Below are positions 1 through 6,027 of a stretch of 6,027 nucleotides of DNA, in pieces (position 1 is the stretch's first letter; the number at the start of each line of letters is the position of its first letter). Source of the DNA: Thermoactinomycetaceae bacterium (GTDB lineage: Bacteria; Bacillota; Bacilli; Thermoactinomycetales; Thermoactinomycetaceae); contig JANWJM010000001.1 in assembly GCA_025449475.1 (NCBI GenBank), forward strand, positions 1 through 6,027. Direction: 5' to 3'. A model generated the notes under the pieces. It ran no database searches, was not told where the DNA came from, and saw only the letters and a list, made by a program, of their open reading frames with translations. The position numbers and the translations under genes are program-made.

Positions 1-324
1 ACACGCGACAAAAGAAGTGCTGCTGGAACCCTTCTCAATGGTCTGGGTTCTCGGATTGTGAACATCGATCAATTTTCCATCGATCTCAATCCAAAAGGAC
101 ATATGTTGTTGATACAGCACCGGGATCAACCAGGTGTAATTGGTCAAGTCGGTACAGTCCTCGGCAATCACAACATTAACATTGCAACAATGCAAGTCGG
201 TCGTGAAACGGTTGGTGGACAAGCGATTATGATGATTCGAATTGACAAATCAGCCCCCAAGAATGTCCTCGATACTTTAAATGAATTGAACATGATTGAA
301 GCCATCACAGATATTGATCTTTAA
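1..324 (+). CDS. serA: D-3-phosphoglycerate dehydrogenase, C-terminal part (5' end outside window)
   Basis: SerA oxidises 3-phosphoglycerate to 3-phosphohydroxypyruvate with NAD+, the first committed step of serine synthesis in the cytoplasm. Only the last 107 codons are here; frame 1 is open from base 1, so the GTG at 58 is an internal valine, not a start. Fragment residues 1-31 (including AAGTLLNGLGSRIV) match the end of the intervening domain of the long SerA form. Residues about 34-107 are an ACT domain with the pattern HRDQPGVIGQVGTVLG followed by NINIATMQVGR. H40, D42 and N60 sit where serine-binding residues lie in characterised SerA ACT domains (E. coli H344/N346/N364; M. tuberculosis Y461/D463/N481, as I recall), so feedback inhibition by L-serine is plausible but inferred. 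The stop TAA is at 322-324, and the SDR gene follows 15 nt later on the same strand. The catalytic and NAD-binding domains lie outside the window. Identification is confident from the ACT motif set. Confidence 0.95.
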   Translation, partial: TRDKRSAAGTLLNGLGSRIVNIDQFSIDLNPKGHMLLIQHRDQPGVIGQVGTVLGNHNINIATMQVGRETVGGQAIMMIRIDKSAPKNVLDTLNELNMIEAITDIDL

Positions 325-325
325 A

Positions 326-333
326 AAGGAGGT
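326..333 (+). promoter_or_regulatory. Strong ribosome binding site fixing the GTG start of the SDR gene
   Basis: AAGGAGGT starts 2 nt after the serA stop codon and lies 6 nt before the GTG at 340. It is a full match to the anti-Shine-Dalgarno end of 16S rRNA. It selects the GTG at 340 as start and suggests translation directly after serA on the same mRNA. Confidence 0.9.
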
Positions 334-339
334 CATCCA

Positions 340-1020
340 GTGACAAAAGTAGCGATCGTAACAGGTGCTAGTAAAGGGCTGGGTCGACAAATTGCCAAAA
401 AACTTGTAGCAAAAGGAGTAAAAGTGGTTGCTTGTGCACGCAGCACGAAGCAACTTCACTCTTTAGTAAAGGAATGCGGCGACCATCTTCTCCCGTTTAC
501 TTGTGATATCACCGATTCCTCACAAGTTCAAGCATTGATCTCCTACACGATCGAACAGACGGGTCGGCTGGATTACTTAATCAATAATGCTGGGCTTGGA
601 CGTTTCGCTACCATTGACAACCTAAGTGAACATGATTGGGATGCAATGATGAATGTCAACCTGAAAGGTAGCTTCCTAACATGCAAGTATGCAATTCCCT
701 ATTTAAAACAAACCAAGGGACATATCGTCAATATTTCGAGTATCGCAGGCTCCGTTGCATTTGCGGAAGGTGGTGGCTACTGCGCCTCAAAAGCCGGACT
801 AAACATGCTTTCTGAAGCTCTTCGAATTGAACTCAAAAATTATGAAGTAAGAGTTACAACCATCAGCCCTGGATCCATTAAAACTAAATTTAACCAACCA
901 AAAGATTACGCTCTTGAACCTGAGCAAGTAGCAGAGACGGTTTGGACTGTAATTCAGGCTCCCAAAACAGTCATCTACAGCCATATTACAGTCCGACCAC
1001 AAGTACCACCCACCCCGTAA
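340..1020 (+). CDS. Short-chain dehydrogenase/reductase (classical SDR, FabG-like), substrate unknown
   Basis: A 226-aa cytoplasmic oxidoreductase with a single Rossmann-fold SDR domain. Visible motifs in order: cofactor-binding TGASKGLG (8-15), acidic D56 in the CDIT stretch that contacts adenine, NNAG (82-85), N107, catalytic S134 in ISSIAG, Y147 and K151 in YCASK, and SPGSIKT (176-182). The full Asn-Ser-Tyr-Lys tetrad is present, so it should be active. K12 in the glycine motif and R34 after the second beta strand are typical of NADP(H)-preferring members; this is inference. It is shorter than FabG (about 246 aa): the substrate-lid stretch after the PG motif is compressed, followed directly by an EPEQVAETVW helix and a proline-rich tail (RPQVPPTP). 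That resembles short FabG-like or sepiapterin-reductase-like SDRs of Bacillales rather than the housekeeping FabG of fatty acid synthesis. The GTG start at 340 is set by a strong ribosome binding site. It is 15 nt downstream of serA and upstream of a terminator, so probably co-transcribed with serA. Family is certain; substrate and pathway are not known. Confidence 0.9.
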   Translation: MTKVAIVTGASKGLGRQIAKKLVAKGVKVVACARSTKQLHSLVKECGDHLLPFTCDITDSSQVQALISYTIEQTGRLDYLINNAGLGRFATIDNLSEHDWDAMMNVNLKGSFLTCKYAIPYLKQTKGHIVNISSIAGSVAFAEGGGYCASKAGLNMLSEALRIELKNYEVRVTTISPGSIKTKFNQPKDYALEPEQVAETVWTVIQAPKTVIYSHITVRPQVPPTP

Positions 1021-1031
1021 TCCTAATAACC

Positions 1032-1069
1032 AAACAATCCGTGTGCATTTCACACACGGATTGTTTTTT
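1032..1069 (+). terminator. Rho-independent terminator of the serA-SDR unit
   Basis: A perfect 14-bp inverted repeat (AAACAATCCGTGTG at 1032-1045 and its complement at 1053-1066) encloses a 7-nt loop (CATTTCA). It runs into a T6 tract at 1064-1069. It begins 12 nt after the SDR stop codon. On the minus strand the same hairpin is followed by TTGTTTGGTTATT-like sequence, a weaker U-rich tail. It may therefore also stop some res transcripts arriving from the other side, since resE ends at 1119 with no hairpin of its own that I can see. Confidence 0.93.
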
Positions 1070-1118
1070 GAATCGATCTTCCGAATGTCATGAGGACAGA
1101 ATGATCAAACTCACACCC

Positions 1119-2921
1119 CTACTCCTCCGACGTCGGTGCACCAATGGGGAGTAAAATTGTAAAGGTGGTTCCTTTCCCCAATTGACTCGTCACTTGAATT
1201 TGACCGTGATGCGCGGTCACTAAATGCTTGGCAATCGACAAGCCCAAACCGGTTCCTCCAGACTGCCCTCTTGTTCGCGCTTTATCCGCTTTATAGAATC
1301 GTTCAAACACAAAGGGAAGGTCTTCTTCGGGAATACCTGAGCCTGTATCTTTTACAGCTAAATGGATTTGCTCGGACACTGTCCGAACGGTCACTTCAAC
1401 CTTGCCACCAGCTGGAGTATGTCGGATCGCATTATCAATCAAATTGGTCAATACTTGTTCGATTTTATCCTCATCCCAATAAACCTCCGGCAGATCCTTT
1501 TCAATTTCGCGCAAAAGTGTGATTTCTTGCTCGGCTGAAATCGATTGGAATTTTCGTAAAACACGTTTCAGAAAACGGTCTAGGGATATTGGATTACGAT
1601 TGAGATGAATATGCCCTGATTCCATTCTCGCTAAATCAAGCAATTCCCGAACCAAACGCCCCATGCGTTGTGACTCTTCATTAATCACTTCTGCAATCTC
1701 CCTGCGTGCCTCTGGAGAATCCGCAATATCATCAATCAATGCTTCACTATATCCTTGTAACATGGCTAAAGGTGTGCGTAACTCATGCGAGACATTCGCA
1801 ACAAAATCTTTTCTTAGCTTGTCCAATCGTCTCTCCTCGGTCACATCTCTGGTCACCGCAACAACACCCCGTACCTGGTTCCGCTCATAGAGCGGAGCCA
1901 TTACCACAGCAAATGTATATCCTTGAATCGAGATATCTCCGATTTGTTCTTTGTGATCATTGACCACTTGGCGGTAAAATTGATCTAAGGGCTCAGGCAA
2001 AAGGCCTTTTTCTTTGTCATCCTTCTGAAAAAGTTGTAACAATCGATCTGCGGGAGGATTGGTTAACGTAACTTTTCCTTCTGCATCCAATGTAATAACA
2101 CCATCGGACATACTTCGCAAAATACTTGCTAATTGTTCTTTTTCCTGTGAAAGTAAACGAATCGACTCCTCCAGTTGACTCGCCATTCGATTAAATGCCA
2201 TGGACAAATCCGCAATTTCATCCCGTTCATGTATTCTAACCGGCACTCGCGTAGAAAATTGACCCCTTGTCATCTTTTCAGCTGCTTCTTTCATCTGTAA
2301 TAACGGTTGGGTAATCCGCGTAGATAGAAAAAAAGCAAATACAGTAGTAAGTAAAATACCGATACAAGCAGAGTAAAAGATCCATCGTTTGATATCAAAG
2401 CTGCTTAATTCTGCTTGTACCTGATAAAGCAAAATCACCCCTTCAATCCGGTTCTGCACGCGATAAGGGGTTGCTACCAATATCACATCATGTTTGGACA
2501 AGGAAAAATTCTGGTCAGTTGGCTCCCTGATCGAAGCATTCCCGATCCAAGACAATGTCTCTCCTCGCAATACTTTTTGAAAATCACTCGGTTTCAGTAT
2601 ATCTTTCCATTGAATGGTTAACTGATTGGCGTTTGAGTTCGGCAATGGTTTCACGGTACCCTGACGATTCAAAACAGCAATATAAACATGAAACAAACGA
2701 GAAACCTTGAGCACATGCTCCAGAAAATACGAGTGATTCTGATCCGATTGGGCTAAGCCTTGTTGGACTTCTTCCGCAAATTGACGCAAACTCTTTTCCT
2801 GATCAATATAGTAGGTTTTTTCAATCCGTTGGTTTAAAAACAGACTAAATACAGCTAGCACCAAAGCAACTAATACAATAATGGTCATCCATAACTTGCC
2901 CACCACACTGCGGTAGATCAC
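1119..2921 (-). CDS. resE: Sensor histidine kinase ResE (redox/oxygen-limitation two-component system)
   Basis: A 600-aa membrane kinase that autophosphorylates on histidine and passes the phosphate to ResD. Domains in order: TM1 about 12-29; an extracytoplasmic region of about 150 residues (30-179); TM2 about 180-200; HAMP linker about 201-253; a PAS-type domain about 265-360; HisKA with H-box SHELRTPLAML and phosphoacceptor H379; HATPase_c with N-box N493/N497 (TNLIDNAIRH), G1 box DTGSGIPEED (525-534), F-box FVFERFYK (537-544) and G2 box GGTGLGLSIAK (555-565). All catalytic boxes are intact, and the length is close to B. subtilis ResE (about 589 aa). The start is a GTG whose GTGA overlaps the resD stop by 4 nt. 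A GAGGT ribosome binding site at 2931-2935 (minus) lies 9 nt upstream, inside resD. Position directly after ResD and the res gene order distinguish it from the similar PhoR and WalK kinases. In B. subtilis the PAS domain is important for signal sensing; that function is inferred here. Confidence 0.93.
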   Translation of the reverse strand: MIYRSVVGKLWMTIIVLVALVLAVFSLFLNQRIEKTYYIDQEKSLRQFAEEVQQGLAQSDQNHSYFLEHVLKVSRLFHVYIAVLNRQGTVKPLPNSNANQLTIQWKDILKPSDFQKVLRGETLSWIGNASIREPTDQNFSLSKHDVILVATPYRVQNRIEGVILLYQVQAELSSFDIKRWIFYSACIGILLTTVFAFFLSTRITQPLLQMKEAAEKMTRGQFSTRVPVRIHERDEIADLSMAFNRMASQLEESIRLLSQEKEQLASILRSMSDGVITLDAEGKVTLTNPPADRLLQLFQKDDKEKGLLPEPLDQFYRQVVNDHKEQIGDISIQGYTFAVVMAPLYERNQVRGVVAVTRDVTEERRLDKLRKDFVANVSHELRTPLAMLQGYSEALIDDIADSPEARREIAEVINEESQRMGRLVRELLDLARMESGHIHLNRNPISLDRFLKRVLRKFQSISAEQEITLLREIEKDLPEVYWDEDKIEQVLTNLIDNAIRHTPAGGKVEVTVRTVSEQIHLAVKDTGSGIPEEDLPFVFERFYKADKARTRGQSGGTGLGLSIAKHLVTAHHGQIQVTSQLGKGTTFTILLPIGAPTSEE

Positions 2922-3637
2922 TCTTTGGGCACCTCGAGTTTATAGCCGACTCCCCACACCGTAGTAATCATCTTCGCTGCTTTCGGAGAGGCACGATTCA
3001 ATTTCTCACGTAATCGTTTCACATGTGTGTCAACCGTACGCAGATCACCGAAAAATTCATAGTTCCATACATCCCGAAGCAACTGTTCTCGAGTAAATAC
3101 TTTATCTGGCGAGCAAGCCAGATAATAGAGCAACTCATATTCTTTGGGCGTAAGCGTAATCGATTGCCCACCAACTTTTACTTCATGGGCATCATGATCA
3201 ATCATTAAATCTGGAAAAACAATGACATTGTGTGTCTCCATATCTGTGGAAAGATAAGCTGTTGCCGACGTACGTCTTAGCACTGCTTTCACCCGATGAA
3301 CAAGTTCCCGAGGACTGAAAGGTTTAACGACATAATCATCGGTTCCCACTTCAAAGCCTTCCACGCGATTACTCTCTTCTCCACGAGCGGTCAACATAAT
3401 GATCGGCGTCGCTTTTTTCCGACGAATCTCTGCACATACATCCAGTCCATCCATTCCAGGTAACATTAAATCTAACAAAATCAAATCATAATCGACTTGA
3501 AATGCTTTCTCCAAAGCTTCTTCTCCATTTTCCGCCTCGTCAATTTTATATCCTTCCCGCTCTAAATACATACGTAATAATCGGCGAATTCTTTCCTCAT
3601 CATCTACTACCAAAATATGATATTGCTTATCCATCAT
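2918..3637 (-). CDS. resD: Response regulator ResD (OmpR/PhoB family)
   Basis: A 239-aa DNA-binding response regulator, partner of ResE. The receiver domain (about 7-120) has the acidic pair D12/D13, phosphoacceptor D56 in LLDLMLPG, T83 in MLTARGEE, and K105 in DYVVKPFSPRE. The C-terminal winged helix (about 136-236) contains LTPKEYELLYYLA, the recognition region DLRTVDTHVKRLREKLNR and the closing TTVWGVGYKLEV. The sequence and length closely match B. subtilis ResD (about 240 aa). In that organism phosphorylated ResD activates genes for anaerobic nitrate respiration, cytochromes and the res operon; the same role is inferred here. Two tandem ATG codons lie at 3637 and 3634 (minus). The GGGGTGA site at 3639-3645 is only 1 nt from the first but 4 nt from the second, so the 238-aa form from 3634 may be the true product. 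It lies 11 nt after the resC stop, and its stop overlaps resE by 4 nt. Confidence 0.95.
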   Translation of the reverse strand: MMDKQYHILVVDDEERIRRLLRMYLEREGYKIDEAENGEEALEKAFQVDYDLILLDLMLPGMDGLDVCAEIRRKKATPIIMLTARGEESNRVEGFEVGTDDYVVKPFSPRELVHRVKAVLRRTSATAYLSTDMETHNVIVFPDLMIDHDAHEVKVGGQSITLTPKEYELLYYLACSPDKVFTREQLLRDVWNYEFFGDLRTVDTHVKRLREKLNRASPKAAKMITTVWGVGYKLEVPKE

Positions 3638-3638
3638 T

Positions 3639-3645
3639 TCACCCC
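3639..3645 (-). promoter_or_regulatory. Ribosome binding site of resD, bearing on the choice between two tandem ATGs
   Basis: Minus-strand GGGGTGA lies in the 11-nt gap between the resC stop and resD. Spacing is 1 nt to the first ATG and 4 nt to the second, so the second ATG (A at 3634) is slightly favoured. The effect on the protein is a single N-terminal methionine. Confidence 0.6.
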
Positions 3646-3648
3646 GCT

Positions 3649-4857
3649 TTAAGCATATGAATGCAGACCAGAGATTACGAGATTAATGAAAATTAGGTTG
3701 ATCATAATAATAACAAAACCACCTACAGCTAGCCATGAAGATTTTAGACCATGCCAACCTCTCGATAAACGCAAATGGAGATACGCACTATAGAATAACC
3801 ATGTAATAAAAGCCCAAGTCTCTTTGGGATCCCAGCCCCAAAATCTCCCCCAAGCTTGATGAGCCCAAATCATTGCAAAAACCAAAGCACCCAAAGTGAA
3901 AATGGGAAAGCCGATTGCAATAGAGCGATAACTAATCTCATCCACCAAATCCGGATTTAAATTTTTTACCAGTGGCTGTAAAAAAGTTGAAATTCTTTTT
4001 CGAAGGATCAAACGCAGCCCGCCATAGAGAATCAAACCCGTGAACACCGACCAAAGTGTTGAATTCAACTTACTTGCTGCTTTCTGACCTTCCATCCATG
4101 AAGGAGCAGAAAAGAATGGTTTTGATAAGCCTAAAAACGAGTCGATATGAACAATTTTTCCTTGATCAGGACCAACGAGTGGAGGCAAATGATACTCTTG
4201 AACTACTTGTTCACCTTCTACCGGATGTTCAAATTGCGCATGATAATCGATGCTTTTGAAAAAGAAGCTACTCAAAATAAAACCAACAAACATGAAAATA
4301 ACTGCCATCAATACTTCTAAGAAAAAAATGTTTAGACCCTTTTTCTCTTGTGCTTTTTGATGGATCAAATAAACAAGCACAGCAATAAAGCCAACAGCAA
4401 ATGCTCCTTGTCCAATCGCAGCCAATGTCACATGGATAAATAACCAGTGACTTTTCAATGCTGGAATCAGCGGTTGTACTTCGGTAGGAAATACAGACGC
4501 ATAGGCCAGCAATACCACTGCCAACGGCATGACAAATGCACCGAGCACAATATTTCGATAAATAAAAAATAACACCACAAAAGCTAACACAATAGTAAAA
4601 CAAAGGAATGCAATAAATTCAAACAGATTGCTTGTTGGAAAATGACCCCCAATGATGACTCGCAAAATAATAAAAAGCAACTGAAGCCCTGCACCGATTC
4701 CCGCAAGTAAAACGCCTCTTTTGCCCCATTTATGTTCACGTAATTTTCGCGTTGCTGTATCTTCTTCTTTTCCGGCAATCCCTAGTACAAACATCACCGA
4801 TGAGAGAAGATAAAGAAGAAATGCACCCATTAGAGAGTATTCCATTATTTTTTCCAT
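3649..4857 (-). CDS. resC: Cytochrome c biogenesis protein ResC (CcsA/CcsB family, heme handling, WWD motif)
   Basis: A 402-aa polytopic membrane protein. With ResB it forms the System II cytochrome c synthetase that exports heme and joins it to apocytochrome c outside the membrane. About ten hydrophobic segments are visible (roughly 5-29, 48-71, 78-100, 103-123, 137-165, 177-200, 267-285, 313-332, 348-364, 374-396). The family signature is the tryptophan-rich WWD loop WGRFWGWDPKE at 336-346, which holds heme on the outer face. Candidate heme-ligand histidines are H142 (in HWLFIHV), H361 and H399 (in the C-terminal GLHSY); exact roles are inferred from the CcsA family. A long polar loop (about 201-266) includes YHLPPLVGP, as in ResC proteins of Bacillales. 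The ATG at 4857 has a good GGGGGAAG site 5 nt upstream and overlaps the end of resB by 13 nt. A second in-frame ATG at 4845 overlaps the resB stop as TAATG and would remove four residues. It is followed 11 nt later by resD. Confidence 0.95.
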   Translation of the reverse strand: MEKIMEYSLMGAFLLYLLSSVMFVLGIAGKEEDTATRKLREHKWGKRGVLLAGIGAGLQLLFIILRVIIGGHFPTSNLFEFIAFLCFTIVLAFVVLFFIYRNIVLGAFVMPLAVVLLAYASVFPTEVQPLIPALKSHWLFIHVTLAAIGQGAFAVGFIAVLVYLIHQKAQEKKGLNIFFLEVLMAVIFMFVGFILSSFFFKSIDYHAQFEHPVEGEQVVQEYHLPPLVGPDQGKIVHIDSFLGLSKPFFSAPSWMEGQKAASKLNSTLWSVFTGLILYGGLRLILRKRISTFLQPLVKNLNPDLVDEISYRSIAIGFPIFTLGALVFAMIWAHQAWGRFWGWDPKETWAFITWLFYSAYLHLRLSRGWHGLKSSWLAVGGFVIIMINLIFINLVISGLHSYA

Positions 4858-6027
4858 TCATTCTTCCCCCTAATTCCTAACCAATCATCCTGCATACCGG
4901 TGAGCTGAATCACTTTGTTAAGCTCATGGCGTAAACTAAACCAGTTTTTATTGGTATGCGCACCAACAAACATCACTCCCTCTTGCCAACGAATCCACAC
5001 TCGACGATGTTGCCAATAAAATCCCATCACAAGACCAATGACACAAATAAACGCACCGAGCAATATAAAAGGTAATGTTTTATCAACACGAACCAGTAAC
5101 CCGGTTTTATTTTTCATCTCAAAACCAGCCAAGTCAATATCATATTGATTCTCTTTCGTCAGTTGATCAAGATCTTGCCCTGCAATCACCCAAGATCGTT
5201 CCCATTCTGTTGTTCCTTTCCTTCTGGCTTCAAAAATAAAAGCCGGTTGATTGGGCTCTTGCGATTTTGTAATGGGCTGATTATTCTCATCAAGCGCGAA
5301 GTCAGGATAATACTCGGAAATTCTTACTTCTACGTCCGAACCCACCTCATAGATATCTTTGGGATTCATTTGATATAAATCGACCTTAAATTGACCGATC
5401 TCTTTCTTTGTTGCTTTCTCGATCACTTTTAAAGAAAGAGCGTGTAACTCCGGTACCATACTTGATTGAAACAACTCATACCCTTGATACTGAAGGGGAT
5501 GATTAACTAAAATCGAACCTCGATGAACTTCTTTTAACTTCCCAGTCGCGACATCTTGTTCATATAATACGGCATTTGTCTGATACTTTTTCACAACAGA
5601 ACCATTTTTAACCGATTTTGGCAACTGTTGTGGATCATAGAATTCCATAATCGCTTTCTCATTTTTGACATAATAATCGCTTTCTGGGATCTTTTTGATC
5701 TCTCCCTCGCGAATCCAGATAAACTCCTCAACGGACCATCCTGGGATCCAGCGAAAAAGGGCGGCAAGTAAGAATAAGATCAAACCGATATGATTAATAT
5801 AAGGCCCCCAACGACTAAAACGCCCCTTTTCCGCAAGGAGCGAATCCCCTTCTCGTCGTACGTTGTAACGATATTTGGCAAGTGCCTTTTCCCATCGTTG
5901 AAGCTCTTCCTCTTTCTTTGTTTCTTGGATTTCCTCTTGATGTGACAAACGTTGTTTTTCAATAAAAGTTGTGCTTTTCACAACCCGTTGATTCTTCAAC
6001 CCTTTATAAAGAGGAATGATGCGATCC
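4845..6027 (-). CDS. resB: Cytochrome c biogenesis protein ResB, C-terminal part (5' end outside window)
   Basis: ResB is the membrane partner of ResC in System II cytochrome c maturation. The 393 residues visible are the C-terminal part of a protein that is about 540 aa in B. subtilis. The frame is open to the right edge: residues DRIIPLYKGLK precede the TTG at 5999, so that TTG is an internal leucine and not a start. Fragment numbering: charged cytoplasmic stretch about 10-65, rich in Lys/Glu; TM segment about 76-94, starting YINHIGLILF with H79; a large extracytoplasmic domain of about 220 residues (95-317), as in ResB/Ccs1 proteins; final TM about 318-338; then the family hallmark HRRVW at 340-344 and a short cytoplasmic tail. 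The stop overlaps resC by 13 nt, implying coupled translation of the two complex subunits. Conserved ligand function of H79 is inferred from ResB/Ccs1 relatives. No CXXC thiol motif is present; that function belongs to ResA, expected just upstream outside the window. Confidence 0.94.
   Translation of the reverse strand, partial: DRIIPLYKGLKNQRVVKSTTFIEKQRLSHQEEIQETKKEEELQRWEKALAKYRYNVRREGDSLLAEKGRFSRWGPYINHIGLILFLLAALFRWIPGWSVEEFIWIREGEIKKIPESDYYVKNEKAIMEFYDPQQLPKSVKNGSVVKKYQTNAVLYEQDVATGKLKEVHRGSILVNHPLQYQGYELFQSSMVPELHALSLKVIEKATKKEIGQFKVDLYQMNPKDIYEVGSDVEVRISEYYPDFALDENNQPITKSQEPNQPAFIFEARRKGTTEWERSWVIAGQDLDQLTKENQYDIDLAGFEMKNKTGLLVRVDKTLPFILLGAFICVIGLVMGFYWQHRRVWIRWQEGVMFVGAHTNKNWFSLRHELNKVIQLTGMQDDWLGIRGKNEWKK
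4863..4870 (-). promoter_or_regulatory. Ribosome binding site of resC, inside the end of resB
   Basis: Minus-strand GGGGGAAG sits 5 nt before the ATG at 4857 and lies within the last codons of resB. It supports 4857 over the downstream in-frame ATG at 4845, which has only a weak TGGAAAA-like site. An ATG at 4861 is out of frame with resC. Confidence 0.6.

Noticed and set aside
277..459. Minus-strand 60-codon open frame across the serA/SDR junction.
   Set aside because: It is antisense to two well-supported genes, has no recognisable domain, and its composition follows the opposite strand.
1127..1136. 10-bp palindrome CCGACGTCGG at the 3' end of resE.
   Set aside because: It is within the last resE codons, has no loop and no T tract, so it does not read as a terminator or a supported operator.
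942..1154. Plus-strand 70-codon open frame running from the SDR 3' end through the terminator to resE.
   Set aside because: It runs straight through the terminator hairpin, overlaps two genes in other frames and has no ribosome binding site or family resemblance.
3640..3740. Possible internal promoter for resDE within the 3' end of resC (AT-rich, with a TTGTTA hexamer).
   Set aside because: B. subtilis has a resD promoter in this general position, but I find no convincing -10 hexamer at 16-18 nt spacing; the AT richness is explained by hydrophobic codons of the last ResC segment.
4058..4069. Perfect 12-bp palindrome GTTGAATTCAAC inside resC.
   Set aside because: It lies in the middle of a conserved coding region (residues around 263-267) with no second copy nearby; most likely a codon coincidence around an EcoRI-type hexamer.
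4268..4778. Minus-strand alternative frames inside resC encoding Cys/Tyr-rich hydrophobic peptides.
   Set aside because: These are same-strand shadow frames of the membrane segments of resC.
1..6027. Search for a novel defence, mobile or RNA-based system in the window.
   Set aside because: No direct-repeat arrays, transposase or integrase motifs, tRNA-like folds, riboswitch leaders or unexplained long intergenic regions were seen; nearly every base lies in a recognised gene.

Overview
The window looks like a conserved chromosomal region of a low-to-mid GC Gram-positive bacterium of the order Bacillales. The evidence is the order resB-resC-resD-resE on the minus strand, close protein-level resemblance of ResD and ResE to the Bacillus subtilis pair, strong AGGAGG-type ribosome binding sites with GTG starts, and serA as the near neighbour. 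A deeper family assignment (for example Thermoactinomycetaceae versus Bacillaceae) cannot be settled by eye.

Layout, left to right. Plus strand: the last 107 codons of serA (D-3-phosphoglycerate dehydrogenase, including its regulatory ACT domain), then, 15 nt later, a 226-aa short-chain dehydrogenase/reductase (SDR), closed by a clear Rho-independent terminator at 1032-1069. Minus strand, converging on that terminator and read from the right edge: the C-terminal part of resB (continues beyond 6027), resC, resD and resE. The resB/resC and resD/resE pairs overlap, and resC/resD are 11 nt apart, so the four read as one translationally coupled operon.

How the genes work together. ResB and ResC form the membrane complex of System II cytochrome c maturation, which carries heme to the outer face of the membrane and attaches it to apocytochrome CXXCH motifs. 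ResE (membrane histidine kinase) and ResD (OmpR-family response regulator) form the redox/oxygen-limitation two-component system that in B. subtilis controls respiration genes, including the res operon. resA (the thioredoxin-like partner) is expected just beyond the right edge but is not in the window. The serA-SDR pair is a separate metabolic unit; serA makes the first committed step of serine synthesis and the SDR substrate is unknown.

All complete genes are intact, with their key catalytic residues present. I found no mobile element, CRISPR array, tRNA/rRNA, riboswitch or defence-type system. No gene-free stretch exceeds 300 bases; the longest gap (1021-1118) holds the terminator. This is essentially an ordinary housekeeping region, with the SDR gene beside serA as its least predictable element.
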